From contig NW_027183981.1 in NCBI RefSeq assembly GCF_041296385.1, positions 124,001 to 188,000 of the forward strand: DNA of 64,000 nucleotides, in the 5' to 3' direction. Shown piece by piece: positions 6,655-20,112 of the stretch. Both the position numbers and the translations under genes were made by a program. The stretch's first letter is position 1, and each line of letters begins with the position of its first letter. This stretch comes from Aphelocoma coerulescens. Lineage: Eukaryota > Chordata > Aves > Passeriformes > Corvidae. Below the pieces are notes generated by a model. That model was not told the DNA's origin, ran no database searches, and saw only the letters and a program-made list of their open reading frames with translations.

Positions 6655-8847
6655 CTCCCTGATGCACTCTGTCCTCCCCTTCTCAAAGGAGTAGACGGTG
6701 GCATCAGGACACACCTGTGTCCCAGCAGCTGGGTGCCCAGCCGGGAGCAGGAGCAGGGCTGGGGCTGCTCCCAAAGTTGCCCCGCCCCAATGCCAGAGCC
6801 GGACATATGCTGAGGGGGGGCTGGATCAGGCTTTATTGTCCAGCTGCATGCCAGGAGTGAGCACAAAATCTACCTGCATTCTCTGCAGCATGCCATCCTG
6901 GAGCAGAGCCATTGCCAAAGGAAGCCGTGAGCCCGTGCCAAGCCAGTGCCGGAGTGGGATCCTAGCAGCACCTGTGGAAGCCGGGAGAGAGGAGCCCACC
7001 TGGAGCAGGTTCGTGCAGGATTAATCATCCCGTGGCTTCCCACCAGGGTCCTGTTGCTTCCAAAAGGCCCCACAGTGTCACTGTGGCCCCTCGGTTCCAC
7101 CAGGTTCCATAGCGTCACTGTGGTGCCCAGGGTTCCGTCAGCTTCGCCAGCATCCCCACGGTCTGCAGAGCTCCCCGAGCTTCTGTGGTGTCACAGTGGA
7201 GGCAGGGTTGCATCAGGTTCCATAGCATCAGCACGGTCTCCAGGGCTCCCAGAGGTTCTGTGGTGTCACAGTGGAGGCAGGGTTGCATCAGGTTCCATAG
7301 CATCACCACAGTCTCCAGGGCTCCCTGAGCTTCTGTGGTGTCACAGTGGAGGCAGGGTTGCATCAGGTTCCATAGCATCAGCACGGTCTCCAGGGCTCCA
7401 AGAGCTTCTGTGGTGTCACAGAGGAGGCAGGGTTGCATCAGGTTCAATAGCATCAGCACGGTCTCCAGGGCTCCCCTGAGCTTCTGTGGTGGTGTCACAG
7501 AGGAGCCAGGCTTCCTTGTAGTTCCCCAGCATCACAAAGGCTCTCCTGGGAGCCACGGGTCACAAAGCACCGTGGGCTCTGTGCAGCCCCGCTGTGTCAC
7601 AATGGCCGCTGGCTTCCACGAGCCCCCGCAGTGTCCCAGTGGGCCCCGTGGCTTTAGGAGTGGGTGGCTGGGAGTTGGTGCCAGCGGCTGGGGGAGCAGC
7701 AGCAGGGACTGTGTGTGGACAGTGCCATGGCCACTTGTGTGGCCACTGGTGTCTCTGTGCCAGGCACAGCCGTGGTGTGTAACACCGGCTCTGGGTCCTT
7801 TGGCTGTGCAGGTGGCAGTCACGGCCTGGAGCAGGGCTGCTCCCGGGGGACAGCCTGGGGCAGGAGGCTGCTGGAGATTCATTCCCCACACTCCTTGTCA
7901 TGAGGTGCTCAGAGTGATTGGAAAGGCTGTTGGCAGCAGGCAGTTCTCTGGGTTCAAGCTGTGGAGCTGTCAGCGGGAATGCAAAGGCCAAGCTGGTGAG
8001 CCTTTTGTCCTGGTGCCTTTAGTGTGTGAGCAGTCCCTGGTGCCGTTGTCTTTGGATCCTGAGTGTGGGAGAGGCAAGGCTTAGGATGGTGCGTAGAGCT
8101 GAGAAGGAAAGTGCCGAGAGCAGCGTGTGTGCTGCTGCTTTGAGGGGTGCAGTTGAAGTTGTAGGCAGCAAGAGCTTTCTCAGCTGGCCCTTTTGTGAGC
8201 TCTGCTTTTGCCAGATGACTTCCATCTTACCCTCTTACCATCTTAGCCTCTCATTTTTGCATATCCCAAACCCCCTTCCAAACATCCAGCAGCTGCTTGT
8301 AAAGAAGAAGTCCTAGAACAAAAAGCCAGTGCTGCCTTTCATAGCCCCTTTGCTGTCTATGAAGTAGAGGAAAGAAGCTAGTGAGACGCACTTTCTTTCT
8401 CAACTCCATAGAGCGCATCCTTCTCTCAAGGTGGCAGAGTCCTTGGCGGAAGTGAAGCATCTGCAGCTGCAGTTCAGACTGAGAGATGTGCCAGGACAGG
8501 AAACATTTGCTGACCTTCCCTGTTCCCTGTGCAACATGATTCTCGCATCCCAGTCACTTTCACATACCTTCGGTATCCCTGAGTCCAAGCAGCTAAAGCT
8601 CACAGAGACAGAAGTGTCAGGAAGGAAAACGTTCCAAAAGCACCCCCTTCTGTTATCAGCATATAAATTGTGCACAACAGGCTGCGGCACCGAACCTTCC
8701 TTCTCAGATAGACATGCCATCACACTTTTCACTCTTGCAGCTCGGTTGAAAAGCTCCAGCAGCTGCTCCCGCAATAGCAAAAGGTTCTAGAAGTGAAAGC
8801 CAGTTTGGGGCTGCACCTTCTCCTTGCCGCATGTAAGCCACACCAAA
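6655..8847 (+). repeat. Unit 4, 4-copy 4b class
   Basis: 2193 bp, minisatellite 7188-7491 with copies A-B, a C/D fusion (ATCAGCAC front, CCAAGAGC end) and E. Markers G,G,C,C,G. First member of a 4b/beta-Y/gamma trimer. Confidence 0.97.
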
Positions 8848-11115
8848 CTCCCTGATGCACTCTGTCCTCCCCTTCTCAAAGGAGTAGACGGTGGCATCAG
8901 GACACACCTGTGTCCCAGCAGCTGGGTGCCCAGCCGGGAGCAGGAGCAGGGCTGGGGCTGCTCCCAAAGTTGCCCCGCCCCAATGCCAGAGCCGGACATA
9001 TGCTGAGGGGGGGCTGGATCAGGCTTTATTGTCCAGCTGCATGCCAGGAGTGAGCACAAAATCTACCTGCATTCTCTGCAGCATGCCATCCTGGAGCAGA
9101 GCCATTGCCAAAGGAAGCCGTGAGCCCGTGCCAAGCCAGTGCCGGAGTGGGATCCTAGCAGCACCTGTGGAAGCCGGGAGAGAGGAGCCCACCTGGAGCA
9201 GGTTCGTGCAGGATTAATCATCCCGTGGCTTCCCACCAGGGTCCTGTTGCTTCCAAAAGGCCCCACAGTGTCACTGTGGCCCCTCGGTTCCACCAGGTTC
9301 CATAGCGTCACTGTGGTGCCCAGGGTTCCGTCAGCTTCGCCAGCATCCCCACGGTCTGCAGAGCTCCCCGAGCTTCTGTGGTGTCACAGTGGAGGCAGGG
9401 TTGCATCAGGTTCCATAGCATCAGCACGGTCTCCAGGGCTCCCAGAGGTTCTGTGGTGTCACAGTGGAGGCAGGGTTGCATCAGGTTCCATAGCATCACC
9501 ACAGTCTCCAGGGCTCCCTGAGCTTCTGTGGTGTCACAGTGGAGGCAGGGTTGCATCAGGTTCCATAGCATCAGCACGGTCTCCAGGGCTCCCAGAGGTT
9601 CTGTGGTGTCACAGAGGAGGCAGGGTTGCATCAGGTTCCATAGCATCACCACGGTCTCCAGGGCTCCAAGAGCTTCTGTGGTGTCACAGAGGAGGCAGGG
9701 TTGCATCAGGTTCAATAGCATCAGCACGGTCTCCAGGGCTCCCCTGAGCTTCTGTGGTGGTGTCACAGAGGAGCCAGGCTTCCTTGTAGTTCCCCAGCAT
9801 CACAAAGGCTCTCCTGGGAGCCACGGGTCACAAAGCACCGTGGGCTCTGTGCAGCCCCGCTGTGTCACAATGGCCGCTGGCTTCCACGAGCCCCCGCAGT
9901 GTCCCAGTGGGCCCCGTGGCTTTAGGAGTGGGTGGCTGGGAGTTGGTGCCAGCGGCTGGGGGAGCAGCAGCAGGGACTGTGTGTGGACAGTGCCATGGCC
10001 ACTTGTGTGGCCACTGGTGTCTCTGTGCCAGGCACAGCCGTGGTATGTAACACCGGCTCTGGGTCCTTTGGCTGTGCAGGTGGCAGTCACGGCCTGGAGC
10101 AGGGCTGCTCCCGGGGGACAGCCTGGGGCAGGAGGCTGCTGGAGATTCATTCCCCACACTCCTTGTCATGAGGTGCTCAGAGTGATTGGAAAGGCTGTTG
10201 GCAGCAGGCAGTTCTCTGGGTTCAAGCTGTGGAGCTGTCAGCGGGAATGCAAAGGCCAAGCTGGTGAGCCTTTTGTCCTGGTGCCTTTAGTGTGTGAGCA
10301 GTCCCTGGTGCCGTTGTCTTTGGATCCTGAGTGTGGGAGAGGCAAGGCTTAGGATGGTGCGTAGAGCTGAGAAGGAAAGTGCCGAGAGCAGCGTGTGTGC
10401 TGCTGCTTTGAGGGGTGCAGTTGAAGTTGTAGGCAGCAAGAGCTTTCTCAGCTGGCCCTTTTGTGAGCTCTGCTTTTGCCAGATGACTTCCATCTTACCC
10501 TCTTACCATCTTAGCCTCTCATTTTTGCATATCCCAAACCCCCTTCCAAACATCCAGCAGCTGCTTGTAAAGAAGAAGTCCTAGAACAAAAAGCCAGTGC
10601 TGCCTTTCATAGCCCCTTTGCTGTCTATGAAGTAGAGGAAAGAAGCTAGTGAGACGCACTTTCTTTCTCAACTCCATAGAGCGCATCCTTCTCTCAAGGT
10701 GGCAGAGTCCTTGGCGGAAGTGAAGCATCTGCAGCTGCAGTTCAGACTGAGAGATGTGCCAGGACAGGAAACATTTGCTGACCTTCCCTGTTCCCTGTGC
10801 AACATGATTCTCGCATCCCAGTCACTTTCACATACCTTCGGTATCCCTGAGTCCAAGCAGCTAAAGCTCACAGAGACAGAAGTGTCAGGAAGGAAAACGT
10901 TCCAAAAGCACCCCCTTCTGTTATCAGCATATAAATTGTGCACAACAGGCTGCGGCACCGAACCTTCCTTCTCAGATAGACATGCCATCACACTTTTCAC
11001 TCTTGCAGCTCGGTTGAAAAGCTCCAGCAGCTGCTCCCGCAATAGCAAAAGGTTCTAGAAGTGAAAGCCAGTTTGGGGCTGCACCTTCTCCTTGCCGCAT
11101 GTAAGCCACACCAAA
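8848..11115 (+). repeat. Unit 5, 5-copy beta-Y class
   Basis: 2268 bp, minisatellite 9381-9759. Markers G,A,C,C,G; the m2 change (G to A) is at 10045. Confidence 0.97.
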
Positions 11116-13383
11116 CTCCCTGATGCACTCTGTCCTCCCCTTCTCAAAGGAGTAGACGGTGGCATCAGGACACACCTGTGTCCCAGCAGCTGGGTGCCCA
11201 GCCGGGAGCAGGAGCAGGGCTGGGGCTGCTCCCAAAGTTGCCCCGCCCCAATGCCAGAGCCGGACATATGCTGAGGGGGGGCTGGATCAGGCTTTATTGT
11301 CCAGCTGCATGCCAGGAGTGAGCACAAAATCTACCTGCATTCTCTGCAGCATGCCATCCTGGAGCAGAGCCATTGCCAAAGGAAGCCGTGAGCCCGTGCC
11401 AAGCCAGTGCCGGAGTGGGATCCTAGCAGCACCTGTGGAAGCCGGGAGAGAGGAGCCCACCTGGAGCAGGTTCGTGCAGGATTAATCATCCCGTGGCTTC
11501 CCACCAGGGTCCTGTTGCTTCCAAAAGGCCCCACAGTGTCACTGTGGCCCCTCGGTTCCACCAGGTTCCATAGCGTCACTGTGGTGCCCAGGGTTCCGTC
11601 AGCTTCGCCAGCATCCCCACGGTCTGCAGAGCTCCCCGAGCTTCTGTGGTGTCACAGTGGAGGCAGGGTTGCATCAGGTTCCATAGCATCAGCACGGTCT
11701 CCAGGGCTCCCAGAGGTTCTGTGGTGTCACAGTGGAGGCAGGGTTGCATCAGGTTCCATAGCATCACCACAGTCTCCAGGGCTCCCTGAGCTTCTGTGGT
11801 GTCACAGTGGAGGCAGGGTTGCATCAGGTTCCATAGCATCAGCACGGTCTCCAGAGCTCCCAGAGGTTCTGTGGTGTCACAGAGGAGGCAGGGTTGCATC
11901 AGGTTCCATAGCATCACCACGGTCTCCAGGGCTCCAAGAGCTTCTGTGGTGTCACAGAGGAGGCAGGGTTGCATCAGGTTCAATAGCATCAGCACGGTCT
12001 CCAGGGCTCCCCTGAGCTTCTGTGGTGGTGTCACAGAGGAGCCAGGCTTCCTTGTAGTTCCCCAGCATCACAAAGGCTCTCCTGGGAGCCACGGGTCACA
12101 AAGCACCGTGGGCTCTGTGCAGCCCCGCTGTGTCACAATGGCCGCTGGCTTCCACGAGCCCCCGCAGTGTCCCAGTGGGCCCCGTGGCTTTAGGAGTGGG
12201 TGGCTGGGAGTTGGTGCCAGCGGCTGGGGGAGCAGCAGCAGGGACTGTGTGTGGACAGTGCCATGGCCACTTGTGTGGCCACTGGTGTCTCTGTGCCAGG
12301 CACAGCCGTGGTGTGTAACACCGGCTCTGGGTCCTTTGGCTGTGCAGGTGGCAGTCACGGCCTGGAGCAGGGCTGCTCCCGGGGGACAGCCTGGGGCAGG
12401 AGGCTGCTGGAGATTCATTCCCCACACTCCTTGTCATGAGGTGCTCAGAGTGATTGGAAAGGCTGTTGGCAGCAGGCAGTTCTCTGGGTTCAAGCTGTGG
12501 AGCTGTCAGCGGGAATGCAAAGGCCAAGCTGGTGAGCCTTTTGTCCTGGTGCCTTTAGTGTGTGAGCAGTCCCTGGTGCCGTTGTCTTTGGATCCTGAGT
12601 GTGGGAGAGGCAAGGCTTAGGATGGTGCGTAGAGCTGAGAAGGAAAGTGCCGAGAGCAGCGTGTGTGCTGCTGCTTTGAGGGGTGCAGTTGAAGTTGTAG
12701 GCAGCAAGAGCTTTCTCAGCTGGCCCTTTTGTGAGCTCTGCTTTTGCCAGATGACTTCCATCTTACCTTCTTACCATCTTAGCCTCTCATTTTTGCATAT
12801 CCCAAACCCCCTTCCAAACATCCAGCAGCTGCTTGTAAAGAAGAAGTCCTAGAACAAAAAGCCAGTGCTGCCTTTCATAGCCCCTTTGCTGTCTATGAAG
12901 TAGAGGAAAGAAGCTAGTGAGACGCACTTTCTTTCTCAACTCCATAGAGCGCATCCTTCTCTCAAGGTGGCAGAGTCCTTGGCGGAAGTGAAGCATCTGC
13001 AGCTGCAGTTCAGACTGAGAGATGTGCCAGGACAGGAAACATTTGCTGACCTTCCCTGTTCCCTGTGCAACATGATTCTCGCATCCCAGTCACTTTCACA
13101 TACCTTCGGTATCCCTGAGTCCAAGCAGCTAAAGCTCACAGAGACAGAAGTGTCAGGAAGGAAAACGTTGCAAAAGCACCCCCTTCTGTTATCAGCATAT
13201 AAATTGTGCACAACAGGCTGCGGCACCGAACCTTCCTTCTCAGATAGACATGCCATCACACTTTTCACTCTTGCAGCTCGGTTGAAAAGCTCCAGCAGCT
13301 GCTCCCGCAATAGCAAAAGGTTCTAGAAGTGAAAGCCAGTTTGGGGCTGCACCTTCTCCTTGCCGCATGTAAGCCACACCAAA
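11116..13383 (+). repeat. Unit 6, 5-copy gamma class
   Basis: 2268 bp, minisatellite 11649-12027. Markers A,G,T,G,G. It is one of only three units with G at both m4 and m5. Confidence 0.97.
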
Positions 13384-15576
13384 CTCCCTGATGCACTCTG
13401 TCCTCCCCTTCTCAAAGGAGTAGACGGTGGCATCAGGACACACCTGTGTCCCAGCAGCTGGGTGCCCAGCCGGGAGCAGGAGCAGGGCTGGGGCTGCTCC
13501 CAAAGTTGCCCCGCCCCAATGCCAGAGCCGGACATATGCTGAGGGGGGGCTGGATCAGGCTTTATTGTCCAGCTGCATGCCAGGAGTGAGCACAAAATCT
13601 ACCTGCATTCTCTGCAGCATGCCATCCTGGAGCAGAGCCATTGCCAAAGGAAGCCGTGAGCCCGTGCCAAGCCAGTGCCGGAGTGGGATCCTAGCAGCAC
13701 CTGTGGAAGCCGGGAGAGAGGAGCCCACCTGGAGCAGGTTCGTGCAGGATTAATCATCCCGTGGCTTCCCACCAGGGTCCTGTTGCTTCCAAAAGGCCCC
13801 ACAGTGTCACTGTGGCCCCTCGGTTCCACCAGGTTCCATAGCGTCACTGTGGTGCCCAGGGTTCCGTCAGCTTCGCCAGCATCCCCACGGTCTGCAGAGC
13901 TCCCCGAGCTTCTGTGGTGTCACAGTGGAGGCAGGGTTGCATCAGGTTCCATAGCATCAGCACGGTCTCCAGGGCTCCCAGAGGTTCTGTGGTGTCACAG
14001 TGGAGGCAGGGTTGCATCAGGTTCCATAGCATCACCACAGTCTCCAGGGCTCCCTGAGCTTCTGTGGTGTCACAGTGGAGGCAGGGTTGCATCAGGTTCC
14101 ATAGCATCAGCACGGTCTCCAGGGCTCCAAGAGCTTCTGTGGTGTCACAGAGGAGGCAGGGTTGCATCAGGTTCAATAGCATCAGCACGGTCTCCAGGGC
14201 TCCCCTGAGCTTCTGTGGTGGTGTCACAGAGGAGCCAGGCTTCCTTGTAGTTCCCCAGCATCACAAAGGCTCTCCTGGGAGCCACGGGTCACAAAGCACC
14301 GTGGGCTCTGTGCAGCCCCGCTGTGTCACAATGGCCGCTGGCTTCCACGAGCCCCCGCAGTGTCCCAGTGGGCCCCGTGGCTTTAGGAGTGGGTGGCTGG
14401 GAGTTGGTGCCAGCGGCTGGGGGAGCAGCAGCAGGGACTGTGTGTGGACAGTGCCATGGCCACTTGTGTGGCCACTGGTGTCTCTGTGCCAGGCACAGCC
14501 GTGGTGTGTAACACCGGCTCTGGGTCCTTTGGCTGTGCAGGTGGCAGTCACGGCCTGGAGCAGGGCTGCTCCCGGGGGACAGCCTGGGGCAGGAGGCTGC
14601 TGGAGATTCATTCCCCACACTCCTTGTCATGAGGTGCTCAGAGTGATTGGAAAGGCTGTTGGCAGCAGGCAGTTCTCTGGGTTCAAGCTGTGGAGCTGTC
14701 AGCGGGAATGCAAAGGCCAAGCTGGTGAGCCTTTTGTCCTGGTGCCTTTAGTGTGTGAGCAGTCCCTGGTGCCGTTGTCTTTGGATCCTGAGTGTGGGAG
14801 AGGCAAGGCTTAGGATGGTGCGTAGAGCTGAGAAGGAAAGTGCCGAGAGCAGCGTGTGTGCTGCTGCTTTGAGGGGTGCAGTTGAAGTTGTAGGCAGCAA
14901 GAGCTTTCTCAGCTGGCCCTTTTGTGAGCTCTGCTTTTGCCAGATGACTTCCATCTTACCCTCTTACCATCTTAGCCTCTCATTTTTGCATATCCCAAAC
15001 CCCCTTCCAAACATCCAGCAGCTGCTTGTAAAGAAGAAGTCCTAGAACAAAAAGCCAGTGCTGCCTTTCATAGCCCCTTTGCTGTCTATGAAGTAGAGGA
15101 AAGAAGCTAGTGAGACGCACTTTCTTTCTCAACTCCATAGAGCGCATCCTTCTCTCAAGGTGGCAGAGTCCTTGGCGGAAGTGAAGCATCTGCAGCTGCA
15201 GTTCAGACTGAGAGATGTGCCAGGACAGGAAACATTTGCTGACCTTCCCTGTTCCCTGTGCAACATGATTCTCGCATCCCAGTCACTTTCACATACCTTC
15301 GGTATCCCTGAGTCCAAGCAGCTAAAGCTCACAGAGACAGAAGTGTCAGGAAGGAAAACGTTCCAAAAGCACCCCCTTCTGTTATCAGCATATAAATTGT
15401 GCACAACAGGCTGCGGCACCGAACCTTCCTTCTCAGATAGACATGCCATCACACTTTTCACTCTTGCAGCTCGGTTGAAAAGCTCCAGCAGCTGCTCCCG
15501 CAATAGCAAAAGGTTCTAGAAGTGAAAGCCAGTTTGGGGCTGCACCTTCTCCTTGCCGCATGTAAGCCACACCAAA
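13384..15576 (+). repeat. Unit 7, 4-copy 4b class
   Basis: 2193 bp, minisatellite 13917-14220. Markers G,G,C,C,G, matching unit 4; it opens the second, directly adjacent trimer. Confidence 0.97.
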
Positions 15577-17844
15577 CTCCCTGATGCACTCTGTCCTCCC
15601 CTTCTCAAAGGAGTAGACGGTGGCATCAGGACACACCTGTGTCCCAGCAGCTGGGTGCCCAGCCGGGAGCAGGAGCAGGGCTGGGGCTGCTCCCAAAGTT
15701 GCCCGGCCCCAATGCCAGAGCCGGACATATGCTGAGGGGGGGCTGGATCAGGCTTTATTGTCCAGCTGCATGCCAGGAGTGAGCACAAAATCTACCTGCA
15801 TTCTCTGCAGCATGCCATCCTGGAGCAGAGCCATTGCCAAAGGAAGCCGTGAGCCCGTGCCAAGCCAGTGCCGGAGTGGGATCCTAGCAGCACCTGTGGA
15901 AGCCGGGAGAGAGGAGCCCACCTGGAGCAGGTTCGTGCAGGATTAATCATCCCGTGGCTTCCCACCAGGGTCCTGTTGCTTCCAAAAGGCCCCACAGTGT
16001 CACTGTGGCCCCTCGGTTCCACCAGGTTCCATAGCGTCACTGTGGTGCCCAGGGTTCCGTCAGCTTCGCCAGCATCCCCACGGTCTGCAGAGCTCCCCGA
16101 GCTTCTGTGGTGTCACAGTGGAGGCAGGGTTGCATCAGGTTCCATAGCATCAGCACGGTCTCCAGGGCTCCCAGAGGTTCTGTGGTGTCACAGTGGAGGC
16201 AGGGTTGCATCAGGTTCCATAGCATCACCACAGTCTCCAGGGCTCCCTGAGCTTCTGTGGTGTCACAGTGGAGGCAGGGTTGCATCAGGTTCCATAGCAT
16301 CAGCACGGTCTCCAGGGCTCCCAGAGGTTCTGTGGTGTCACAGAGGAGGCAGGGTTGCATCAGGTTCCATAGCATCACCACGGTCTCCAGGGCTCCAAGA
16401 GCTTCTGTGGTGTCACAGAGGAGGCAGGGTTGCATCAGGTTCAATAGCATCAGCACGGTCTCCAGGGCTCCCCTGAGCTTCTGTGGTGGTGTCACAGAGG
16501 AGCCAGGCTTCCTTGTAGTTCCCCAGCATCACAAAGGCTCTCCTGGGAGCCACGGGTCACAAAGCACCGTGGGCTCTGTGCAGCCCCGCTGTGTCACAAT
16601 GGCCGCTGGCTTCCACGAGCCCCCGCAGTGTCCCAGTGGGCCCCGTGGCTTTAGGAGTGGGTGGCTGGGAGTTGGTGCCAGCGGCTGGGGGAGCAGCAGC
16701 AGGGACTGTGTGTGGACAGTGCCATGGCCACTTGTGTGGCCACTGGTGTCTCTGTGCCAGGCACAGCCGTGGTATGTAACACCGGCTCTGGGTCCTTTGG
16801 CTGTGCAGGTGGCAGTCACGGCCTGGAGCAGGGCTGCTCCCGGGGGACAGCCTGGGGCAGGAGGCTGCTGGAGATTCATTCCCCACACTCCTTGTCATGA
16901 GGTGCTCAGAGTGATTGGAAAGGCTGTTGGCAGCAGGCAGTTCTCTGGGTTCAAGCTGTGGAGCTGTCAGCGGGAATGCAAAGGCCAAGCTGGTGAGCCT
17001 TTTGTCCTGGTGCCTTTAGTGTGTGAGCAGTCCCTGGTGCCGTTGTCTTTGGATCCTGAGTGTGGGAGAGGCAAGGCTTAGGATGGTGCGTAGAGCTGAG
17101 AAGGAAAGTGCCGAGAGCAGCGTGTGTGCTGCTGCTTTGAGGGGTGCAGTTGAAGTTGTAGGCAGCAAGAGCTTTCTCAGCTGGCCCTTTTGTGAGCTCT
17201 GCTTTTGCCAGATGACTTCCATCTTACCCTCTTACCATCTTAGCCTCTCATTTTTGCATATCCCAAACCCCCTTCCAAACATCCAGCAGCTGCTTGTAAA
17301 GAAGAAGTCCTAGAACAAAAAGCCAGTGCTGCCTTTCATAGCCCCTTTGCTGTCTATGAAGTAGAGGAAAGAAGCTAGTGAGACGCACTTTCTTTCTCAA
17401 CTCCATAGAGCGCATCCTTCTCTCAAGGTGGCAGAGTCCTTGGCGGAAGTGAAGCATCTGCAGCTGCAGTTCAGACTGAGAGATGTGCCAGGACAGGAAA
17501 CATTTGCTGACCTTCCCTGTTCCCTGTGCAACATGATTCTCGCATCCCAGTCACTTTCATATACCTTCGGTATCCCTGAGTCCAAGCAGCTAAAGCTCAC
17601 AGAGACAGAAGTGTCAGGAAGGAAAACGTTCCAAAAGCACCCCCTTCTCTTATCAGCATATAAATTGTGCACAACAGGCTGCGGCACCGAACCTTCCTTC
17701 TCAGATAGACATGCCATCACACTTTTCACTCTTGCAGCTCGGTTGAAAAGCTCCAGCAGCTGCTCCCGCAATAGCAAAAGGTTCTAGAAGTGAAAGCCAG
17801 TTTGGGGCTGCACCTTCTCCTTGCCGCATGTAAGCCACACCAAA
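15577..17844 (+). repeat. Unit 8, 5-copy beta-Y class with private changes
   Basis: 2268 bp, minisatellite 16110-16488. Markers G,A,C,C,C (m2 at 16774). Private substitutions: C to G at 15705 inside the GC box and C to T at 17560. Confidence 0.97.
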
Positions 17845-20112
17845 CTCCCTGATGCACTCTGTCCTCCCCTTCTCAAAGGAGTAGACGGTGGCATCAGGAC
17901 ACACCTGTGTCCCAGCAGCTGGGTGCCCAGCCGGGAGCAGGAGCAGGGCTGGGGCTGCTCCCAAAGTTGCCCCGCCCCAATGCCAGAGCCGGACATATGC
18001 TGAGGGGGGGCTGGATCAGGCTTTATTGTCCAGCTGCATGCCAGGAGTGAGCACAAAATCTACCTGCATTCTCTGCAGCATGCCATCCTGGAGCAGAGCC
18101 ATTGCCAAAGGAAGCCGTGAGCCCGTGCCAAGCCAGTGCCGGAGTGGGATCCTAGCAGCACCTGTGGAAGCCGGGAGAGAGGAGCCCACCTGGAGCAGGT
18201 TCGTGCAGGATTAATCATCCCGTGGCTTCCCACCAGGGTCCTGTTGCTTCCAAAAGGCCCCACAGTGTCACTGTGGCCCCTCGGTTCCACCAGGTTCCAT
18301 AGCGTCACTGTGGTGCCCAGGGTTCCGTCAGCTTCGCCAGCATCCCCACGGTCTGCAGAGCTCCCCGAGCTTCTGTGGTGTCACAGTGGAGGCAGGGTTG
18401 CATCAGGTTCCATAGCATCAGCACGGTCTCCAGGGCTCCCAGAGGTTCTGTGGTGTCACAGTGGAGGCAGGGTTGCATCAGGTTCCATAGCATCACCACA
18501 GTCTCCAGGGCTCCCAGAGGTTCTGTGGTGTCACAGTGGAGGCAGGGTTGCATCAGGTTCCATAGCATCAGCACGGTCTCCAGAGCTCCCAGAGGTTCTG
18601 TGGTGTCACAGAGGAGGCAGGGTTGCATCAGGTTCCATAGCATCACCACGGTCTCCAGGGCTCCAAGAGCTTCTGTGGTGTCACAGAGGAGGCAGGGTTG
18701 CATCAGGTTCAATAGCATCAGCACGGTCTCCAGGGCTCCCCTGAGCTTCTGTGGTGGTGTCACAGAGGAGCCAGGCTTCCTTGTAGTTCCCCAGCATCAC
18801 AAAGGCTCTCCTGGGAGCCACGGGTCACAAAGCACCGTGGGCTCTGTGCAGCCCCGCTGTGTCACAATGGCCGCTGGCTTCCACGAGCCCCCGCAGTGTC
18901 CCAGTGGGCCCCGTGGCTTTAGGAGTGGGTGGCTGGGAGTTGGTGCCAGCGGCTGGGGGAGCAGCAGCAGGGACTGTGTGTGGACAGTGCCATGGCCACT
19001 TGTGTGGCCACTGGTGTCTCTGTGCCAGGCACAGCCGTGGTGTGTAACACCGGCTCTGGGTCCTTTGGCTGTGCAGGTGGCAGTCACGGCCTGGAGCAGG
19101 GCTGCTCCCGGGGGACAGCCTGGGGCAGGAGGCTGCTGGAGATTCATTCCCCACACTCCTTGTCATGAGGTGCTCAGAGTGATTGGAAAGGCTGTTGGCA
19201 GCAGGCAGTTCTCTGGGTTCAAGCTGTGGAGCTGTCAGCGGGAATGCAAAGGCCAAGCTGGTGAGCCTTTTGTCCTGGTGCCTTTAGTGTGTGAGCAGTC
19301 CCTGGTGCCGTTGTCTTTGGATCCTGAGTGTGGGAGAGGCAAGGCTTAGGATGGTGCGTAGAGCTGAGAAGGAAAGTGCCGAGAGCAGCGTGTGTGCTGC
19401 TGCTTTGAGGGGTGCAGTTGAAGTTGTAGGCAGCAAGAGCTTTCTCAGCTGGCCCTTTTGTGAGCTCTGCTTTTGCCAGATGACTTCCATCTTACCCTCT
19501 TACCATCTTAGCCTCTCATTTTTGCATATCCCAAACCCCCTTCCAAACATCCAGCAGCTGCTTGTAAAGAAGAAGTCCTAGAACAAAAAGCCAGTGCTGC
19601 CTTTCATAGCCCCTTTGCTGTCTATGAAGTAGAGGAAAGAAGCTAGTGAGACGCACTTTCTTTCTCAACTCCATAGAGCGCATCCTTCTCTCAAGGTGGC
19701 AGAGTCCTTGGCGGAAGTGAAGCATCTGCAGCTGCAGTTCAGACTGAGAGATGTGCCAGGACAGGAAACATTTGCTGACCTTCCCTGTTCCCTGTGCAAC
19801 ATGATTCTCGCATCCCAGTCACTTTCACATACCTTCGGTATCCCTGAGTCCAAGCAGCTAAAGCTCACAGAGACAGAAGTGTCAGGAAGGAAAACGTTGC
19901 AAAAGCACCCCCTTCTCTTATCAGCATATAAATTGTGCACAACAGGCTGCGGCACCGAACCTTCCTTCTCAGATAGACATGCCATCACACTTTTCACTCT
20001 TGCAGCTTGGTTGAAAAGCTCCAGCAGCTGCTCCCGCAATAGCAAAAGGTTCTAGAAGTGAAAGCCAGTTTGGGGCTGCACCTTCTCCTTGCCGCATGTA
20101 AGCCACACCAAA
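17845..20112 (+). repeat. Unit 9, 5-copy gamma class with a converted copy B
   Basis: 2268 bp, minisatellite 18378-18756. Copy B keeps its ATCACCACAG front but ends CCCAGAGG like copies A and C, instead of CCCTGAGC, which suggests a conversion tract of a few tens of bases. Markers A,G,C,G,C: the C at m3 is unusual for gamma. Private C to T at 20008. Confidence 0.97.
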